DNA from: Kitasatospora sp. GAS204B | GTDB lineage: Bacteria; Actinomycetota; Actinomycetes; Streptomycetales; Streptomycetaceae | DNA: 64,000 bases | Direction: 5' to 3' | Assembly (NCBI RefSeq): GCF_029892155.1 | Contig: NZ_JARZAG010000008.1 | Location: 1 to 64,000 of the forward strand | Part shown: one piece after another, positions 24,188 through 32,306 of the stretch | How the letters are laid out: every line of letters begins with the position of its first letter | How positions within the stretch are numbered: the first letter of the stretch is position 1 | Program-made: the position numbers and the translations under genes | The notes under the pieces: generated by a model | The model's input: the letters and a program-made list of their open reading frames with translations, nothing else | Told to the model about the DNA's origin: nothing | The model's database searches: none

Positions 24188-24835
24188 TCAGGACGAGACC
24201 CCGACTGCGTGCCGGACGGTCGCCGGATCGTCCAGGCAGGTCAGCAGCGCGTCGGCGACGTCCGCGCGGCCGATGCTCCGGCCGTTCGGGACGTTGCCCT
24301 CGACGACCTGCCGGTAGCTGCCGGTGTGCGGCCGGTCGAGCAGCCGGGGCGGCCGGATCACCGTCCACTCGATGCCGCTCTCGGCGAGCACCCGCTCCAT
24401 CACCGCCAGGTCCGCGTACACGTCGCTGAGCACGGTGCGCAGCACCGAGTACCCGGCCCGCAGCAACAGGCCCTCGCCCGGCGGGGTCGGGCCGAGCGGC
24501 GCGGCGCTGACCACGGCGAGCCGCCGCACCTCCAGCCGGTCCATCACCTCGACGATGGCCCGCAGCGCCGGGCCGGCCACCGGCGCCGCCTTGGCCTGCT
24601 TGCGGCTGCGCGGCCCAAGCGCGGAGACCACGGCGGACCGGCCCGCCAGCACCGGGGTCAGCGCCGCCGGGTCGGTCAGGTCGGCCACGGTCGCGACGGT
24701 GAGCCCCGGCCGATCCGGCACCGGCAGCCGGGCGGGGTCGCGCACCACGGCCGTGACCTCGTGCCCCGCGCCGAGCGCCTGCCGGACCACCTCGCGGCCC
24801 ACCCCGCCGGTCGCGCCGAAAACGGTGAGCTTCAT
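24188..24835 (-). CDS. NAD(P)-binding Rossmann protein (NmrA/atypical SDR type)
   Basis: 215 aa, starting MKLTVFGATGGVGREVV, a GxxGxxG dinucleotide site. Downstream features are HEVTAVVRDPARLP, SAVVSALGP, RRLAVVSAAPLG and the ESGIEWTVIRPPRL segment common in NAD(P)H-binding SDR-a5-like proteins. Members act as quinone reductases or redox-sensing proteins. The gene is divergent from a TetR gene, with two matching palindromes in the 71-bp intergenic region, so it is very probably the target of that regulator. Confidence 0.87.
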   Translation of the reverse strand: MKLTVFGATGGVGREVVRQALGAGHEVTAVVRDPARLPVPDRPGLTVATVADLTDPAALTPVLAGRSAVVSALGPRSRKQAKAAPVAGPALRAIVEVMDRLEVRRLAVVSAAPLGPTPPGEGLLLRAGYSVLRTVLSDVYADLAVMERVLAESGIEWTVIRPPRLLDRPHTGSYRQVVEGNVPNGRSIGRADVADALLTCLDDPATVRHAVGVSS

Positions 24836-24867
24836 GACCGTCTCCCGATTCTCGTCAGATCTGGTGG

Positions 24868-24883
24868 GTGAGTATTCACTCAC
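24868..24883. promoter_or_regulatory. TetR operator 1 (GTGAGTATTCACTCAC)
   Basis: A 16-bp dyad with GTGAG...CTCAC arms, 32 bp upstream of the NAD(P)-binding gene start. It matches operator 2 in 15 of 16 positions when operator 2 is read on the other strand. Confidence 0.85.
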
Positions 24884-24898
24884 CCCTCTTCCGCTAGA

Positions 24899-24914
24899 GT
24901 GAGTGAATGCTCAC
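24899..24914. promoter_or_regulatory. TetR operator 2 (minus-strand GTGAGCATTCACTCAC), overlapping the TetR start codon
   Basis: On the plus strand this is GTGAGTGAATGCTCAC. The site spans the ATG of the TetR gene (24907-24909), so binding would block initiation of its own transcription. Centres of the two operators are 31 bp apart, about three helical turns. Confidence 0.85.
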
Positions 24915-25524
24915 CTCCAAGTCAAGCGACCGGCCGAACCCGCCCACCCGGCAGCGCCTGCTGGACGCCGCCGAGCGACTGATGCGGACCGTCGGGCTGG
25001 CCGCCGCCACCACCAAGGCCATCGCCCGCGAGGCCGGCTGCTCGGAGGGCGCGCTCTACAAGCACTTCGCCAACAAGGAGGAGCTCTTCGTCTGCGTGCT
25101 GGTCGAGCGCTCGCCGAACGCCGCCCCGCTGATGGCCGAGCTGGCCGCCGACCCCGGCTCGCGCAGCGTCGAGGAGCACCTGACGGCGATCGCCCGGCAC
25201 GCCGCGCTCTTCTACGCCGAGGCCATGCCGGTCGCCGCCTCGCTCTTCGCCGACCCGCCGCTGCTCAGCCGCCACCGGGACGGGCTGCACGAGATCGGGC
25301 GCGGGCCGCACCTGGTGCTCGACGCGCTCACCGGCTACCTGGAGCGGGAGCTGGCGCAGGGGCGGCTGCGGCCCGACGCCGACCCCTACGCGGCGGCTGC
25401 GCTGCTGCTCGGCGCCTGCTTCCAGCGGGCGTTCTTCCTGCACTTCTCGGGCGAGTCGATGGTGCGCCCGATCGAGGAGTTCGCGCCCGCCGTGGCCGGG
25501 ACCACCTGGGCCGCGCTGCGCTGA
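24907..25524 (+). CDS. TetR family regulator, divergent from its likely target
   Basis: 205 aa. The N-terminal helix-turn-helix is RQRLLDAAERLMRTVGLAAATTKAIAREAGCSEGALYKHFANKEELF (about 15-60). The C-terminal domain is consistent with TetR_C ligand-binding helices. There is no room for a Shine-Dalgarno sequence between operator 2 and ATG, and a leaderless transcript is possible. Two near-identical palindromes in the shared promoter suggest autoregulation and repression of the NAD(P)-binding gene. Confidence 0.9.
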   Translation: MLTSKSSDRPNPPTRQRLLDAAERLMRTVGLAAATTKAIAREAGCSEGALYKHFANKEELFVCVLVERSPNAAPLMAELAADPGSRSVEEHLTAIARHAALFYAEAMPVAASLFADPPLLSRHRDGLHEIGRGPHLVLDALTGYLERELAQGRLRPDADPYAAAALLLGACFQRAFFLHFSGESMVRPIEEFAPAVAGTTWAALR

Positions 25525-26046
25525 GCCGGCCTGGCGGCGCACTGTCCCAGCCTGCCGCCGAGTCGCCCGGCCCGCGACCGCAACGCCGGCCGCCGGACGG
25601 CGAGTTTGCGCCATTACCCGCCGCCACCACGGGAGCGCGCACGGTACTCGCCCGACGGCACGCACGTCGACCCGCACATGCCCGTGGCCTAGGCAGACCG
25701 CCGCCCGCCCGGACGCCGGACCGGACGCGGCGTGCCGGGCGGACCGCTACGGCCGGCGCGGAATCGGACAGGTGGGTCGCACCGGCACCGAACTCACCCT
25801 CTGGTCCACGCGCCTGACCCTGCGTTAGCGTTCCCTCCGGTCGACGCCGCGACCCAGGGCCCCGGTGGCCACGTCGCGGGTACGACCGGGGGGTTTGCCG
25901 GGACGCGGGGGGAAATCGCGGCCAGGCGGGGGCCACCCGACGGGGGATCCACCAGAACATCCGCGCACGGGCCGACCCGTGCCCGCGGCGCGCTTCTGTC
26001 CGAGGTACTCCGCGGCTGCGGAGTGCCCCTCGACGTGGAGGAACCA
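25525..26046. other. 522-bp intergenic region without recognised features
   Basis: It lies between the TetR gene and the large secreted protein. I see GGAGG at 26037-26041, which serves the downstream ATG, but no convincing ORF, hairpin or operator. It probably contains the promoter and leader of the downstream gene. Confidence 0.5.
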
Positions 26047-28272
26047 ATGGGCTTCAGCAAACGATGGGCCGCCGCGCTGGCCGCCGGCTCGCTGCTGGCA
26101 CTGGGCGCGGCACCCGTCGCCGCCCACGCGGCCGGCACGACGCCCGCCTACCGCACCGACCTGCGGGTCCTGGTGATCGACGACGGCGGCCCCTCGGTCG
26201 CCTCGATCACCGCGGAACTGACCAGCGAGGGCGTCCCGTTCACCGACCTCCTGGTCGGCAACGCCAACCGGCCCACCATCAACGCGGCCTTCCTCACCGC
26301 GACCCTGCCGGACGGCTCCACCGAGGCCCAGTACCAGGCCGTGGTGCTCTCCAGCGCCGGCGCGCTGGGCGCCGGCACCGCCGAGTCGGCCGCGCTGCTC
26401 TCCTACGAACAGGCCTACAACGTCCGGCAGGTGGACGCCGACACCTACTCGCAGCCGTCGGTCGGCCTCAACTGGCCGCAGAACCCCGGCTACCTCGGCT
26501 CGCTGGACGGGATGGCCGCCGCCACCACCGCCGCGGGCGCGGCCGGTGCCTTCGACTACCTCAAGGGCCCGGTGCCGTTCGAGCAGCTCAACCCGAGCGT
26601 GGTGGAGAGCTACGGCTTCCTCTCCACCCCGCTGGCCACCCAGGCGGCCGGGGCCAGTTTCACCCCGCTGGTGGACGTGCCGATCCCGAACAGCACCGCG
26701 CGCGGCAGCCTGCTCGGCGACTACCACCACGACGGCATCGACGAGTTGGTCATCACCTTCGCCTACAACCAGTACCAGCAGCAGTGGCGGCTGCTGGCCC
26801 GTGGCGTGGTGGACTGGATGACCCAGGGCGTCCACCTCGGCTTCGACCGCGACTACCTCGCGGTCCAGGTCCAGAACGTGCTGAACACCGACAGCCGGTG
26901 GAGCACCACCCTCAAGTGCACGGCTGGCGACGCCGGTTGCAAGGTGGCGGCGGGCAGCCCCGACAGCGTGCCGATCCGGTTGACCGCGGCCGACGTGGAC
27001 GCCGCCAAGGCCTGGGAGGCGGCCAACGGCATCACCCTGGACCTGGCCGTCGACGGCGCGGGCAGCGACGCCGCGGCCGCCGCCGCGACCACCCCGACCG
27101 CGCCCGGCACCGACCCGACCGTGGCTGAACTGGCCGCCAACGCCGCGTCCTTCCGCTTCGCGAACGCCACCTACGGCCACCCGTTCCTCGGCTGCGTGCA
27201 GAACACCACGGTGGTGCCGTGGACCTGCGCCACCGACGGCACCGGCGCGATCCAGTGGACCAGCCAGGCGGCGATCACCTCGGCCGTCCAGTCCAACCTC
27301 ACCTGGGCCCAGGCCAAGGGCCTGCCGGTCGACCCGAGCGAGCTGGTCACCGCGCAGAACTCGGGCCTGGCGCTGGCTCCGCAGCAGACAGCCGACAACC
27401 CCTCGCTGGCTCCCGCGCTGACCGCGCTCGGGGTGACCGCGCTGGCCTCCAACGGCTCGGCGGAGTCCGCCTCGCGCCAGGTCGGCTCGGCGACCACGGT
27501 GCCCGGACACCCGAGCGACGTCTTCCACAACGCCGCGACCGCGGCCGAGGAGACCGACGAGTACAACTGGCTCTACACCTCCACCGCCCAGGGCGGCAGC
27601 GGCGCCTGCAGCACCTCAACCACCTCGACCTGCCTGGCGGCGCCGCTGGACACCACCACCGGCTTCGCGAGCAGCATCGTGCCGACCGAGGCCCGGATCG
27701 CGCTGGCGCGGGTCCTGGGCAACGACCCCACCCCCGAGGTGCTCTACCAGGGCAACTTCGCCGAGGACCGGATCGCCTACCCGGTGCTCAACCAGATCCT
27801 CAGCAGCTACCAGGGCTTCTTCAACACCAACACGCCGGTGGTCAACCTGCGGCTGAAGGACATCGCGACCCAGGAGCAGCACCAGGCGGCCTGGAACGCC
27901 GCGCTCGCGGCCGGCACCGTGACGGCCTACCAGAGCAGCGGCACCGTGACCGTCACGGCCCCGGCCGGGGTGCAGGTCCCGGTGACCGCGCCGAGCGGCA
28001 CCGTCCAGGTCCAGCCGACCGGCACCGCGAGCACGACGGCCGGCGCGGCCTACGCCGGCGAGCTCTCCGGCTGGCTCGCCCCGGCCGCCGGGCAGAGCGC
28101 CGTCACCGTGCAGTTGCCCGCCGCCCCGGCGCAGCCGCCGGCCGGCCAGGCCGTGCGGACGGCGGCGGCCGCCCCGGTGACGGTGGCCGGCCCCAAGGCG
28201 CCGGCCACCGTGCGCGTCCCGCTGCCCTTCGGCCCGGGCGACACCACCAGGATCCGGGCGGACCGAGGCTGA
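26047..28272 (+). CDS. secreted Agd3-like (CBM87/carbohydrate deacetylase family) protein, probably catalytically dead
   Basis: 741 aa from ATG 26047 with GGAGG upstream. A Sec signal ends ...AAHAAG. The N-terminal YRTDLRVLVIDDGGPSVASITAELTSEGVPF...LLSYEQAYNVRQV...YLKGPVPFEQL block matches the CBM87 region of Agd3-type proteins. The middle VDWMTQGVHLGFDRDYLAVQVQNVL...IRLTAADVDAAKAWEAANGITLDL and AEETDEYNWLYTS match the deacetylase core. The expected His-rich metal motif (H-T-Y-x-H) instead reads NATYGH, with A374 in place of the first His and H378 retained. The usual GEHSGL reads AQNSGL. It may be a binding protein rather than a deacetylase. The C-terminus is Pro/Ala/Thr-rich. Confidence 0.75.
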   Translation: MGFSKRWAAALAAGSLLALGAAPVAAHAAGTTPAYRTDLRVLVIDDGGPSVASITAELTSEGVPFTDLLVGNANRPTINAAFLTATLPDGSTEAQYQAVVLSSAGALGAGTAESAALLSYEQAYNVRQVDADTYSQPSVGLNWPQNPGYLGSLDGMAAATTAAGAAGAFDYLKGPVPFEQLNPSVVESYGFLSTPLATQAAGASFTPLVDVPIPNSTARGSLLGDYHHDGIDELVITFAYNQYQQQWRLLARGVVDWMTQGVHLGFDRDYLAVQVQNVLNTDSRWSTTLKCTAGDAGCKVAAGSPDSVPIRLTAADVDAAKAWEAANGITLDLAVDGAGSDAAAAAATTPTAPGTDPTVAELAANAASFRFANATYGHPFLGCVQNTTVVPWTCATDGTGAIQWTSQAAITSAVQSNLTWAQAKGLPVDPSELVTAQNSGLALAPQQTADNPSLAPALTALGVTALASNGSAESASRQVGSATTVPGHPSDVFHNAATAAEETDEYNWLYTSTAQGGSGACSTSTTSTCLAAPLDTTTGFASSIVPTEARIALARVLGNDPTPEVLYQGNFAEDRIAYPVLNQILSSYQGFFNTNTPVVNLRLKDIATQEQHQAAWNAALAAGTVTAYQSSGTVTVTAPAGVQVPVTAPSGTVQVQPTGTASTTAGAAYAGELSGWLAPAAGQSAVTVQLPAAPAQPPAGQAVRTAAAAPVTVAGPKAPATVRVPLPFGPGDTTRIRADRG

Positions 28273-28290
28273 CGGTCCATCAGCTCCCCC

Positions 28291-28327
28291 CTGAACGCCC
28301 TGCCGGTTCTCCCGGCAGGGCGTTCAG
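28291..28327 (+). terminator. terminator with perfect 16-bp arms
   Basis: CTGAACGCCCTGCCGG (28291-28306) pairs exactly with 28312-28327 around the loop TTCTC, 19 bases after the stop of the Agd3-like gene. Confidence 0.9.
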
Positions 28328-28414
28328 GCGTCCGGTGCGGCCGACGCAGAGCCGACGCAGAGCCGACGGCTACGATATGACCGACCGTCAGCACTGAACA
28401 CGAGGAGTGACCTC

Positions 28415-29284
28415 ATGAACGTCGGATTCATCGGCCTGGGCGCCATGGGGCGCGAGATGGCCGCACAGCTCGTCAAGGCGGGCCACCAGGTGCGGGCCTG
28501 GAACCGCTCCCCCGAGCCGGTGGCGGCGCTGGTCGCGCAGGGCGCCGAGGCGGCGGCCACACCGGCTGCGGCGCTGGCCGGCGAGGTGCTGGTCTCGATG
28601 CTCGCCGACGACGCGGCAGTGGAATCGCTGCTGCTCGACGAGGCGCTACTGGCCTCGGCCACCATCACGGTGCACGTCAACATGGCGACCGTGTCACCGG
28701 AGTTGGCCCGCCGGGCGGCCGAGCTGCACCAGCGGCACGGGATCGGTTATGTGGCAGCCCCGGTACTGGGCCGCACCGACGTGGCGGCGGCCGGCAACCT
28801 CAACATCCTGGCGGCCGGCGAGGCGGCGCTGCTCGACCGGGTGGCACCGCTCTTCACGGCGATGGGCCGGCAGACCTACCGGCTGGGCGAGCGCCCCGAG
28901 CTGGCCAACGTGGCGAAGATCAGCGCCAACTTCCTGCTGGTCTCGGCGGTCGAGGCGCTCTCCGAGGCGACCGCGCTGGCCGAGGCCAACGGGCTGGCCG
29001 CCACCGATCTGCTGGAGGTGCTCACCGGCACCGTCTTCCCCGGCCCGGTCTACACCGGCTACGGCGCCATGATCGCCGCCCGCCGCTACGACCCGGCGTT
29101 CCGCCTCTCCCTCGGCCTCAAGGACGTCGGCCTCGCGCTGAACGCGGGCGCCGCGGCGCACGTCCCACTACCGATCGCGAGCGTGCTGCGCGACGCCCTG
29201 CTGGAGAGCGTCGCGCACGGCGACGGCGAGCGGGACCTGGCGGCGCTGGGCGAGACGGCCCGGCGGCGCGCGGGGCTGGCGTGA
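28415..29284 (+). CDS. NAD(P)-dependent 3-hydroxyisobutyrate dehydrogenase-like oxidoreductase
   Basis: 289 aa, preceded by GAGGAG. The N-terminal Rossmann fold starts MNVGFIGLGAMGREMA, with the cofactor-binding VRAWNRSPEPV. Further family elements are MLADDAAVESLL, YVAAPVLGRTDVAAAGNLNILAAG and the ANVAKISANFLLVSAVEALSEA helix, which carries the catalytic Lys of beta-hydroxyacid dehydrogenases and imine reductase-like enzymes. The C-terminal helical domain closes the active site (FRLSLGLKDVGLALNAGAAAHVPLP). The substrate is unassigned. It is a single-gene unit. Confidence 0.9.
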   Translation: MNVGFIGLGAMGREMAAQLVKAGHQVRAWNRSPEPVAALVAQGAEAAATPAAALAGEVLVSMLADDAAVESLLLDEALLASATITVHVNMATVSPELARRAAELHQRHGIGYVAAPVLGRTDVAAAGNLNILAAGEAALLDRVAPLFTAMGRQTYRLGERPELANVAKISANFLLVSAVEALSEATALAEANGLAATDLLEVLTGTVFPGPVYTGYGAMIAARRYDPAFRLSLGLKDVGLALNAGAAAHVPLPIASVLRDALLESVAHGDGERDLAALGETARRRAGLA

Positions 29285-29370
29285 CGCGCCCCAACCCCGG
29301 TCAGGGCGGCGCCGACCGGCTGTGATCAACTGACGGTCGGTTACATTCCTTCGCAGATCGGCAGCCGACC

Positions 29371-29799
29371 ATGCGCGCACGCAAGCTGATATCCACCCTC
29401 TCCGTCACCGGCCTCGCGATGCTGGGCGGCGTCGCGGCGGCCCCGGCCGCCCACGCCGGCTCCTACGGCTGCGCGGGCAACCTCGTGTGGTCCGGCATGG
29501 TGACCGACGTCAACGGCGGCACCGCCGGCTGGGACTACGGCTACTGGGACGGCACCACCAACTGCGCCGTCTTCGTCAAGTCGGAGTACGCGGGCACCAG
29601 GACGCTCACCGAGATCTCGATCACGACCTCGGCCGGCGTCCACGGTGGCTACGACGGCCAGCCCTACACCACCTACGCCGGCCCGGTGACGGTCAACGGA
29701 GTCGGCGTGTGCGTCCGGGAGCAGGTCACCGAGTTCGACCCCAACAACCACCAGATCGTCAACTGGAACTCCGGCCTGCACTCCGGCCCGGGCTGCTGA
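29371..29799 (+). CDS. small secreted protein of unknown function
   Basis: 142 aa. The signal peptide ends at about residue 29 (PAAHA-GSYG). The mature domain is about 113 residues with four Cys (YGCAGN, TNCAVF, GVCVRE and the terminal GC), enough for two disulfides. It is rich in Gly/Tyr/Trp and appears all-beta (LVWSGMVTDVNGGTAGWDYGYWDGTTNC). I do not recognise the family. It is monocistronic, with a hairpin downstream. Confidence 0.75.
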   Translation: MRARKLISTLSVTGLAMLGGVAAAPAAHAGSYGCAGNLVWSGMVTDVNGGTAGWDYGYWDGTTNCAVFVKSEYAGTRTLTEISITTSAGVHGGYDGQPYTTYAGPVTVNGVGVCVREQVTEFDPNNHQIVNWNSGLHSGPGC

Positions 29800-29827
29800 T
29801 CCGTCAGATCCGTCAGACGCTCCGGCC

Positions 29828-29861
29828 GGCCCTTGGCGCCGCAGCGGTGGCGCCACGGGCC
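29828..29861 (+). terminator. hairpin terminator after the small secreted protein
   Basis: Arms GGCCCTTGGCGCC (29828-29840) and GGCGCCACGGGCC (29849-29861) pair in 12 of 13 positions with an 8-nt loop, 29 bases after the stop. Confidence 0.7.
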
Positions 29862-29913
29862 GTCCCGGTCCGTCGGCAGGCCGACGCGTGAGCATGGATC
29901 ACCACATCGATAT

Positions 29914-29926
29914 TCACGTTACGTGA
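29914..29926. promoter_or_regulatory. palindrome TCACGTTACGTGA upstream of the methyltransferase
   Basis: A near-perfect 13-bp dyad lies in an AT-richer patch 67 bp upstream of the methyltransferase ATG. It is a candidate operator or promoter element, with no known matching regulator. Confidence 0.35.
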
Positions 29927-29992
29927 GAATCTGGTCGCGCAGTGTAGTGTCCTGCGCGACGTGTCGATGACCATGGAAGTGGACCGCTCGCG

Positions 29993-30700
29993 ATGACCCC
30001 TGACGCAACGCTCGCCCCATCGGCATGCCCGGATTCGGCCGAGCGAGCCGCCCAGCTGTTCGACACCCTCGGCCTGACCTATGAACAGGCCTACGGCCAC
30101 CTGCCCGAGCAACTCGCCGCGATCGACTGGCTCGCCGCCCGCCTGCCGGCCCGGGCGCGCGTGCTGGACATCGGCTCGGGCACCGGCCGCCCCACCGCCG
30201 ACCTGCTCGCCCGCGCCGGCCACCGGGTGACCGGCATCGACGTCTCCACGACCATGGTCGACCTCGCCCGCTCCCAGGTGCCCGGCGCCCGCTTCGAGCC
30301 GGGCGACGTGCGCACCGTGGCGTATGCGAGCGGGAGTTGGGATGCGGTCTGTGCGTTCTTCCCGCTTCTGCAGATGCCCCGCAGCGACCTCGACCGCACG
30401 CTGGAGCGGATCGCCGACTGGCTGGTCCCCGGCGGCCACTTCATCTTCGCCACCGTCCCGTTCGACGCGGAGAACCTGCCGGTCGAGTGGTTGGGCCACC
30501 ACGTCACCGCCACCAGCTATCCCGCCAAGGTCTACCTGGAACGCCTGCGGGACATCGGACTTGAGATCCTGCATGACCAACTGAGCTTCTTTCAACCCGA
30601 CTTCCCCGCCATGGGCGTGGAGCAGCACCTGTTCGCCTACGCCCGCAGGCCTGGCCACCCGGCCTCCCCGGTCAGGCCGGGTGGTCCTGGTCGGCGATGA
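29993..30700 (+). CDS. class I SAM-dependent methyltransferase
   Basis: 235 aa. Motif I VLDIGSGTGRPTADLLARAGHRVTGIDVSTTMVDLA (residues about 57-92) is diagnostic, followed by FEPGDVRTVAY, SWDAVCAFFPLLQM and the post-motif LVPGGHFIFATVPF. Its substrate is not predictable; small-molecule methylation is likely. The last 29 bases overlap the end of a convergent small gene on the other strand. Confidence 0.88.
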   Translation: MTPDATLAPSACPDSAERAAQLFDTLGLTYEQAYGHLPEQLAAIDWLAARLPARARVLDIGSGTGRPTADLLARAGHRVTGIDVSTTMVDLARSQVPGARFEPGDVRTVAYASGSWDAVCAFFPLLQMPRSDLDRTLERIADWLVPGGHFIFATVPFDAENLPVEWLGHHVTATSYPAKVYLERLRDIGLEILHDQLSFFQPDFPAMGVEQHLFAYARRPGHPASPVRPGGPGRR

Positions 30701-30875
30701 TCCGGGCGTGAACGGCGCGCATCGCGTCGAGCGTGGCGTCGAGCGTCGCATCCAGCTCGTCCGGCGTGGTGCCACTGCGGTTCGCCACCTGCTGGTCGAG
30801 CTGCCGCCCGAGGGCGCGGAGCTCGGTCAGTGCGGCCCTGCGGTCGAACGGGCTTCGGGGGGTGGGGTTGCTCAT
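30672..30875 (-). CDS. small helical protein of the WhiJ-type locus
   Basis: 67 aa, overlapping the upstream gene by 4 bases (30872-30875). It is an amphipathic helical protein (RRAALTELRALGRQLDQQVANRSGTTPDELDATLDATLDAMRAVHARII). It contains a short DATL repeat from a 9-12 bp duplication (ELDATLDATLDAMRA). It is the last gene of a three-gene coupled unit that runs away from the XRE regulator. No family is recognised. Confidence 0.65.
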   Translation of the reverse strand: MSNPTPRSPFDRRAALTELRALGRQLDQQVANRSGTTPDELDATLDATLDAMRAVHARIIADQDHPA

Positions 30876-31117
30876 CGTTCGTCGTTCCTTCGGATCTCGG
30901 AGCGCGCCCGCACCTTGACGCGCACGCGATGGACGTACCGCCCGGCCCGCTCGAAGCCGTCCACGCAGAACGGCAGCGCCATCAGGCCGCTGTCCGTGGC
31001 GATTTGAGGTCCGGGCGCCACCAGCGTCTGCCGGTCACAGCAGACGCACCACCCGAACCGCCACTGCCGCCGGGGCGGCAGGGGGACGGGAGCGGTGACA
31101 GCCTGCTGGGGCGTCAC
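30872..31117 (-). CDS. small Cys-containing protein, unknown function
   Basis: 81 aa, translationally coupled at both ends (31114-31117 and 30872-30875 overlaps). The WCVCCDRQT motif could bind metal together with FCVDGF. The C-terminus is basic (RVRVKVRARSEIRRNDER). It is found between two other small genes beside a WhiJ-type XRE/DUF397 locus; such accessory small genes are common there but uncharacterised. Confidence 0.65.
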   Translation of the reverse strand: MTPQQAVTAPVPLPPRRQWRFGWCVCCDRQTLVAPGPQIATDSGLMALPFCVDGFERAGRYVHRVRVKVRARSEIRRNDER

Positions 31118-31365
31118 CGGGGCTCCCCGGTGACGCGGGCGGGGGTGCGGGCTGGCTGCAACGCCGGTTCCGTGGTGAGCGGTTGGATCTCACTGGCCGG
31201 GGTCTCCCACTCGCAGCCGCCGCGCTCGGGGCGCAGGTGGACGGTGGGGTGCTTGCCGTAGCCGGGGCCCATGTAGATGCCGTTGAGACCGTGCTTCAGG
31301 TCGCGGACCAGCTCCCCGACTTGAGGGGTGTAGAGCACCGGTGGGGGCGTTCTGCGGGTCGTCAT
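31114..31365 (-). CDS. small protein of the WhiJ-type locus, unknown function
   Basis: 83 aa from MTTRRTPPP, chosen over the ATG at 31407 because GGAG lies just upstream of 31365. The core VGELVRDLKHGLNGIYMGPGYGKHPTVHLRPERGGCEWETPASEI looks like a small beta-barrel domain, conserved as I recall next to XRE/DUF397 genes in streptomycetes. It is first in a three-gene unit and divergent from the XRE regulator (105 bp between starts), which may control it. Confidence 0.7.
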   Translation of the reverse strand: MTTRRTPPPVLYTPQVGELVRDLKHGLNGIYMGPGYGKHPTVHLRPERGGCEWETPASEIQPLTTEPALQPARTPARVTGEPR

Positions 31366-31442
31366 GCCGACTCCGTTCTGTAGTCGTTCCGCTACAAGCA
31401 TCGGCATCCGGGGCTACTATGGGAAGCAGTTCAATTCGCCAC

Positions 31443-31466
31443 TTGACACAGGTTCAATTGGAGTTG
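31443..31466 (+). promoter_or_regulatory. -35-like TTGACA and Shine-Dalgarno GGAG before the XRE gene
   Basis: TTGACA (31443-31448) and GGAG (31460-31463) precede the TTG start at 31470. The GGAG spacing of 6 nt decides the TTG start. TTGACA itself is too near for the same transcript unless the message starts elsewhere, so it may belong to another start site. Confidence 0.35.
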
Positions 31467-31469
31467 ACC

Positions 31470-32306
31470 TTGAACCGTCGTACACTTGATCCATCGTCAT
31501 CTCCGCTGGCAGCCCTGGGTGTGCAGCTTCGCCGATCACGCGAGGCGCGGGGGCTGACACAGGTTGGATTGGGAGCACTGATCAAGTACTCGGGGGCGTA
31601 CATCTCGAGTGTCGAACGCGCCAAGCGACCACCAAGCTTCAAGTTCATCTGCAAAGCAGATGCGGCTCTGAAGACCGGCGGCACGCTTGAGCTGATGTGG
31701 CGGCAACTTGAACACAGTGCGCTGATCGAAGGGTTCCCGGAGTACACGGGCAAGGAAGCCGAGGCGACGACTATTCGGGTGGTCGAGTTTCGAGTGATTC
31801 CTGGCCTGCTGCAGACGCTGGAGTACGCACAGGCCTGGGAGTCCGGGAATGTTCGGCGTGGCAGCGCCACCCAGGCCCAAGCCGACGAGCGCGTGAAGGT
31901 CCTTCGAATTCGCCAACGTTGCCTGGAGCGGAGCCCGGCGCCGATCATTCACGCGGTCCTGGACGAAGGATGCTTGCGTCGTCCGATCGGCGGTCGAGCA
32001 GCCATGACGCGGCAGCTCAAGCACCTGGAAGAGCTGGCCCAACGGCCAAACGTGATCCTTCAGGTTGCTCCGTACAGCTTGGCTGAAGACCACCCGTTCG
32101 CCCACGCGGTCGTGCTGCTTACGATGCCCACCCGCACATTGCTTGGGTACACCGAGACCATGAAGCGCGGCTATCTGGAGCGGGACGCCGAAACAGTGAC
32201 GACCTGGGCCAAGGACTACGATCGGCTCCAGGTTGAAGCGCTCTCGCGAGCTGCGTCCCTGGCAGCGATCCGTAAGGCACGGAAGGAACTTGAAAGCCAT
32301 GCATGA
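31470..32306 (+). CDS. XRE family regulator with DUF5753 (WhiJ-like)
   Basis: 278 aa from TTG 31470. The XRE helix-turn-helix occupies about residues 10-65 (LGVQLRRSREARGLTQVGLGALIKYSGAYISSVERAKRPPSFKFICKADAAL). The C-terminal DUF5753 follows, recognisable in VVEFRVIPGLLQTLEYAQAW, RQRCLERSPAPIIHAVLDEGCLRRPIGG and LRIRQR. WhiJ-type regulators pair with small DUF397 proteins to control development and antibiotic production in Streptomyces. The gene overlaps the first DUF397 gene by 8 bases. Base composition is less GC-rich than its neighbours, suggesting a different history. Confidence 0.9.
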   Translation: MNRRTLDPSSSPLAALGVQLRRSREARGLTQVGLGALIKYSGAYISSVERAKRPPSFKFICKADAALKTGGTLELMWRQLEHSALIEGFPEYTGKEAEATTIRVVEFRVIPGLLQTLEYAQAWESGNVRRGSATQAQADERVKVLRIRQRCLERSPAPIIHAVLDEGCLRRPIGGRAAMTRQLKHLEELAQRPNVILQVAPYSLAEDHPFAHAVVLLTMPTRTLLGYTETMKRGYLERDAETVTTWAKDYDRLQVEALSRAASLAAIRKARKELESHA

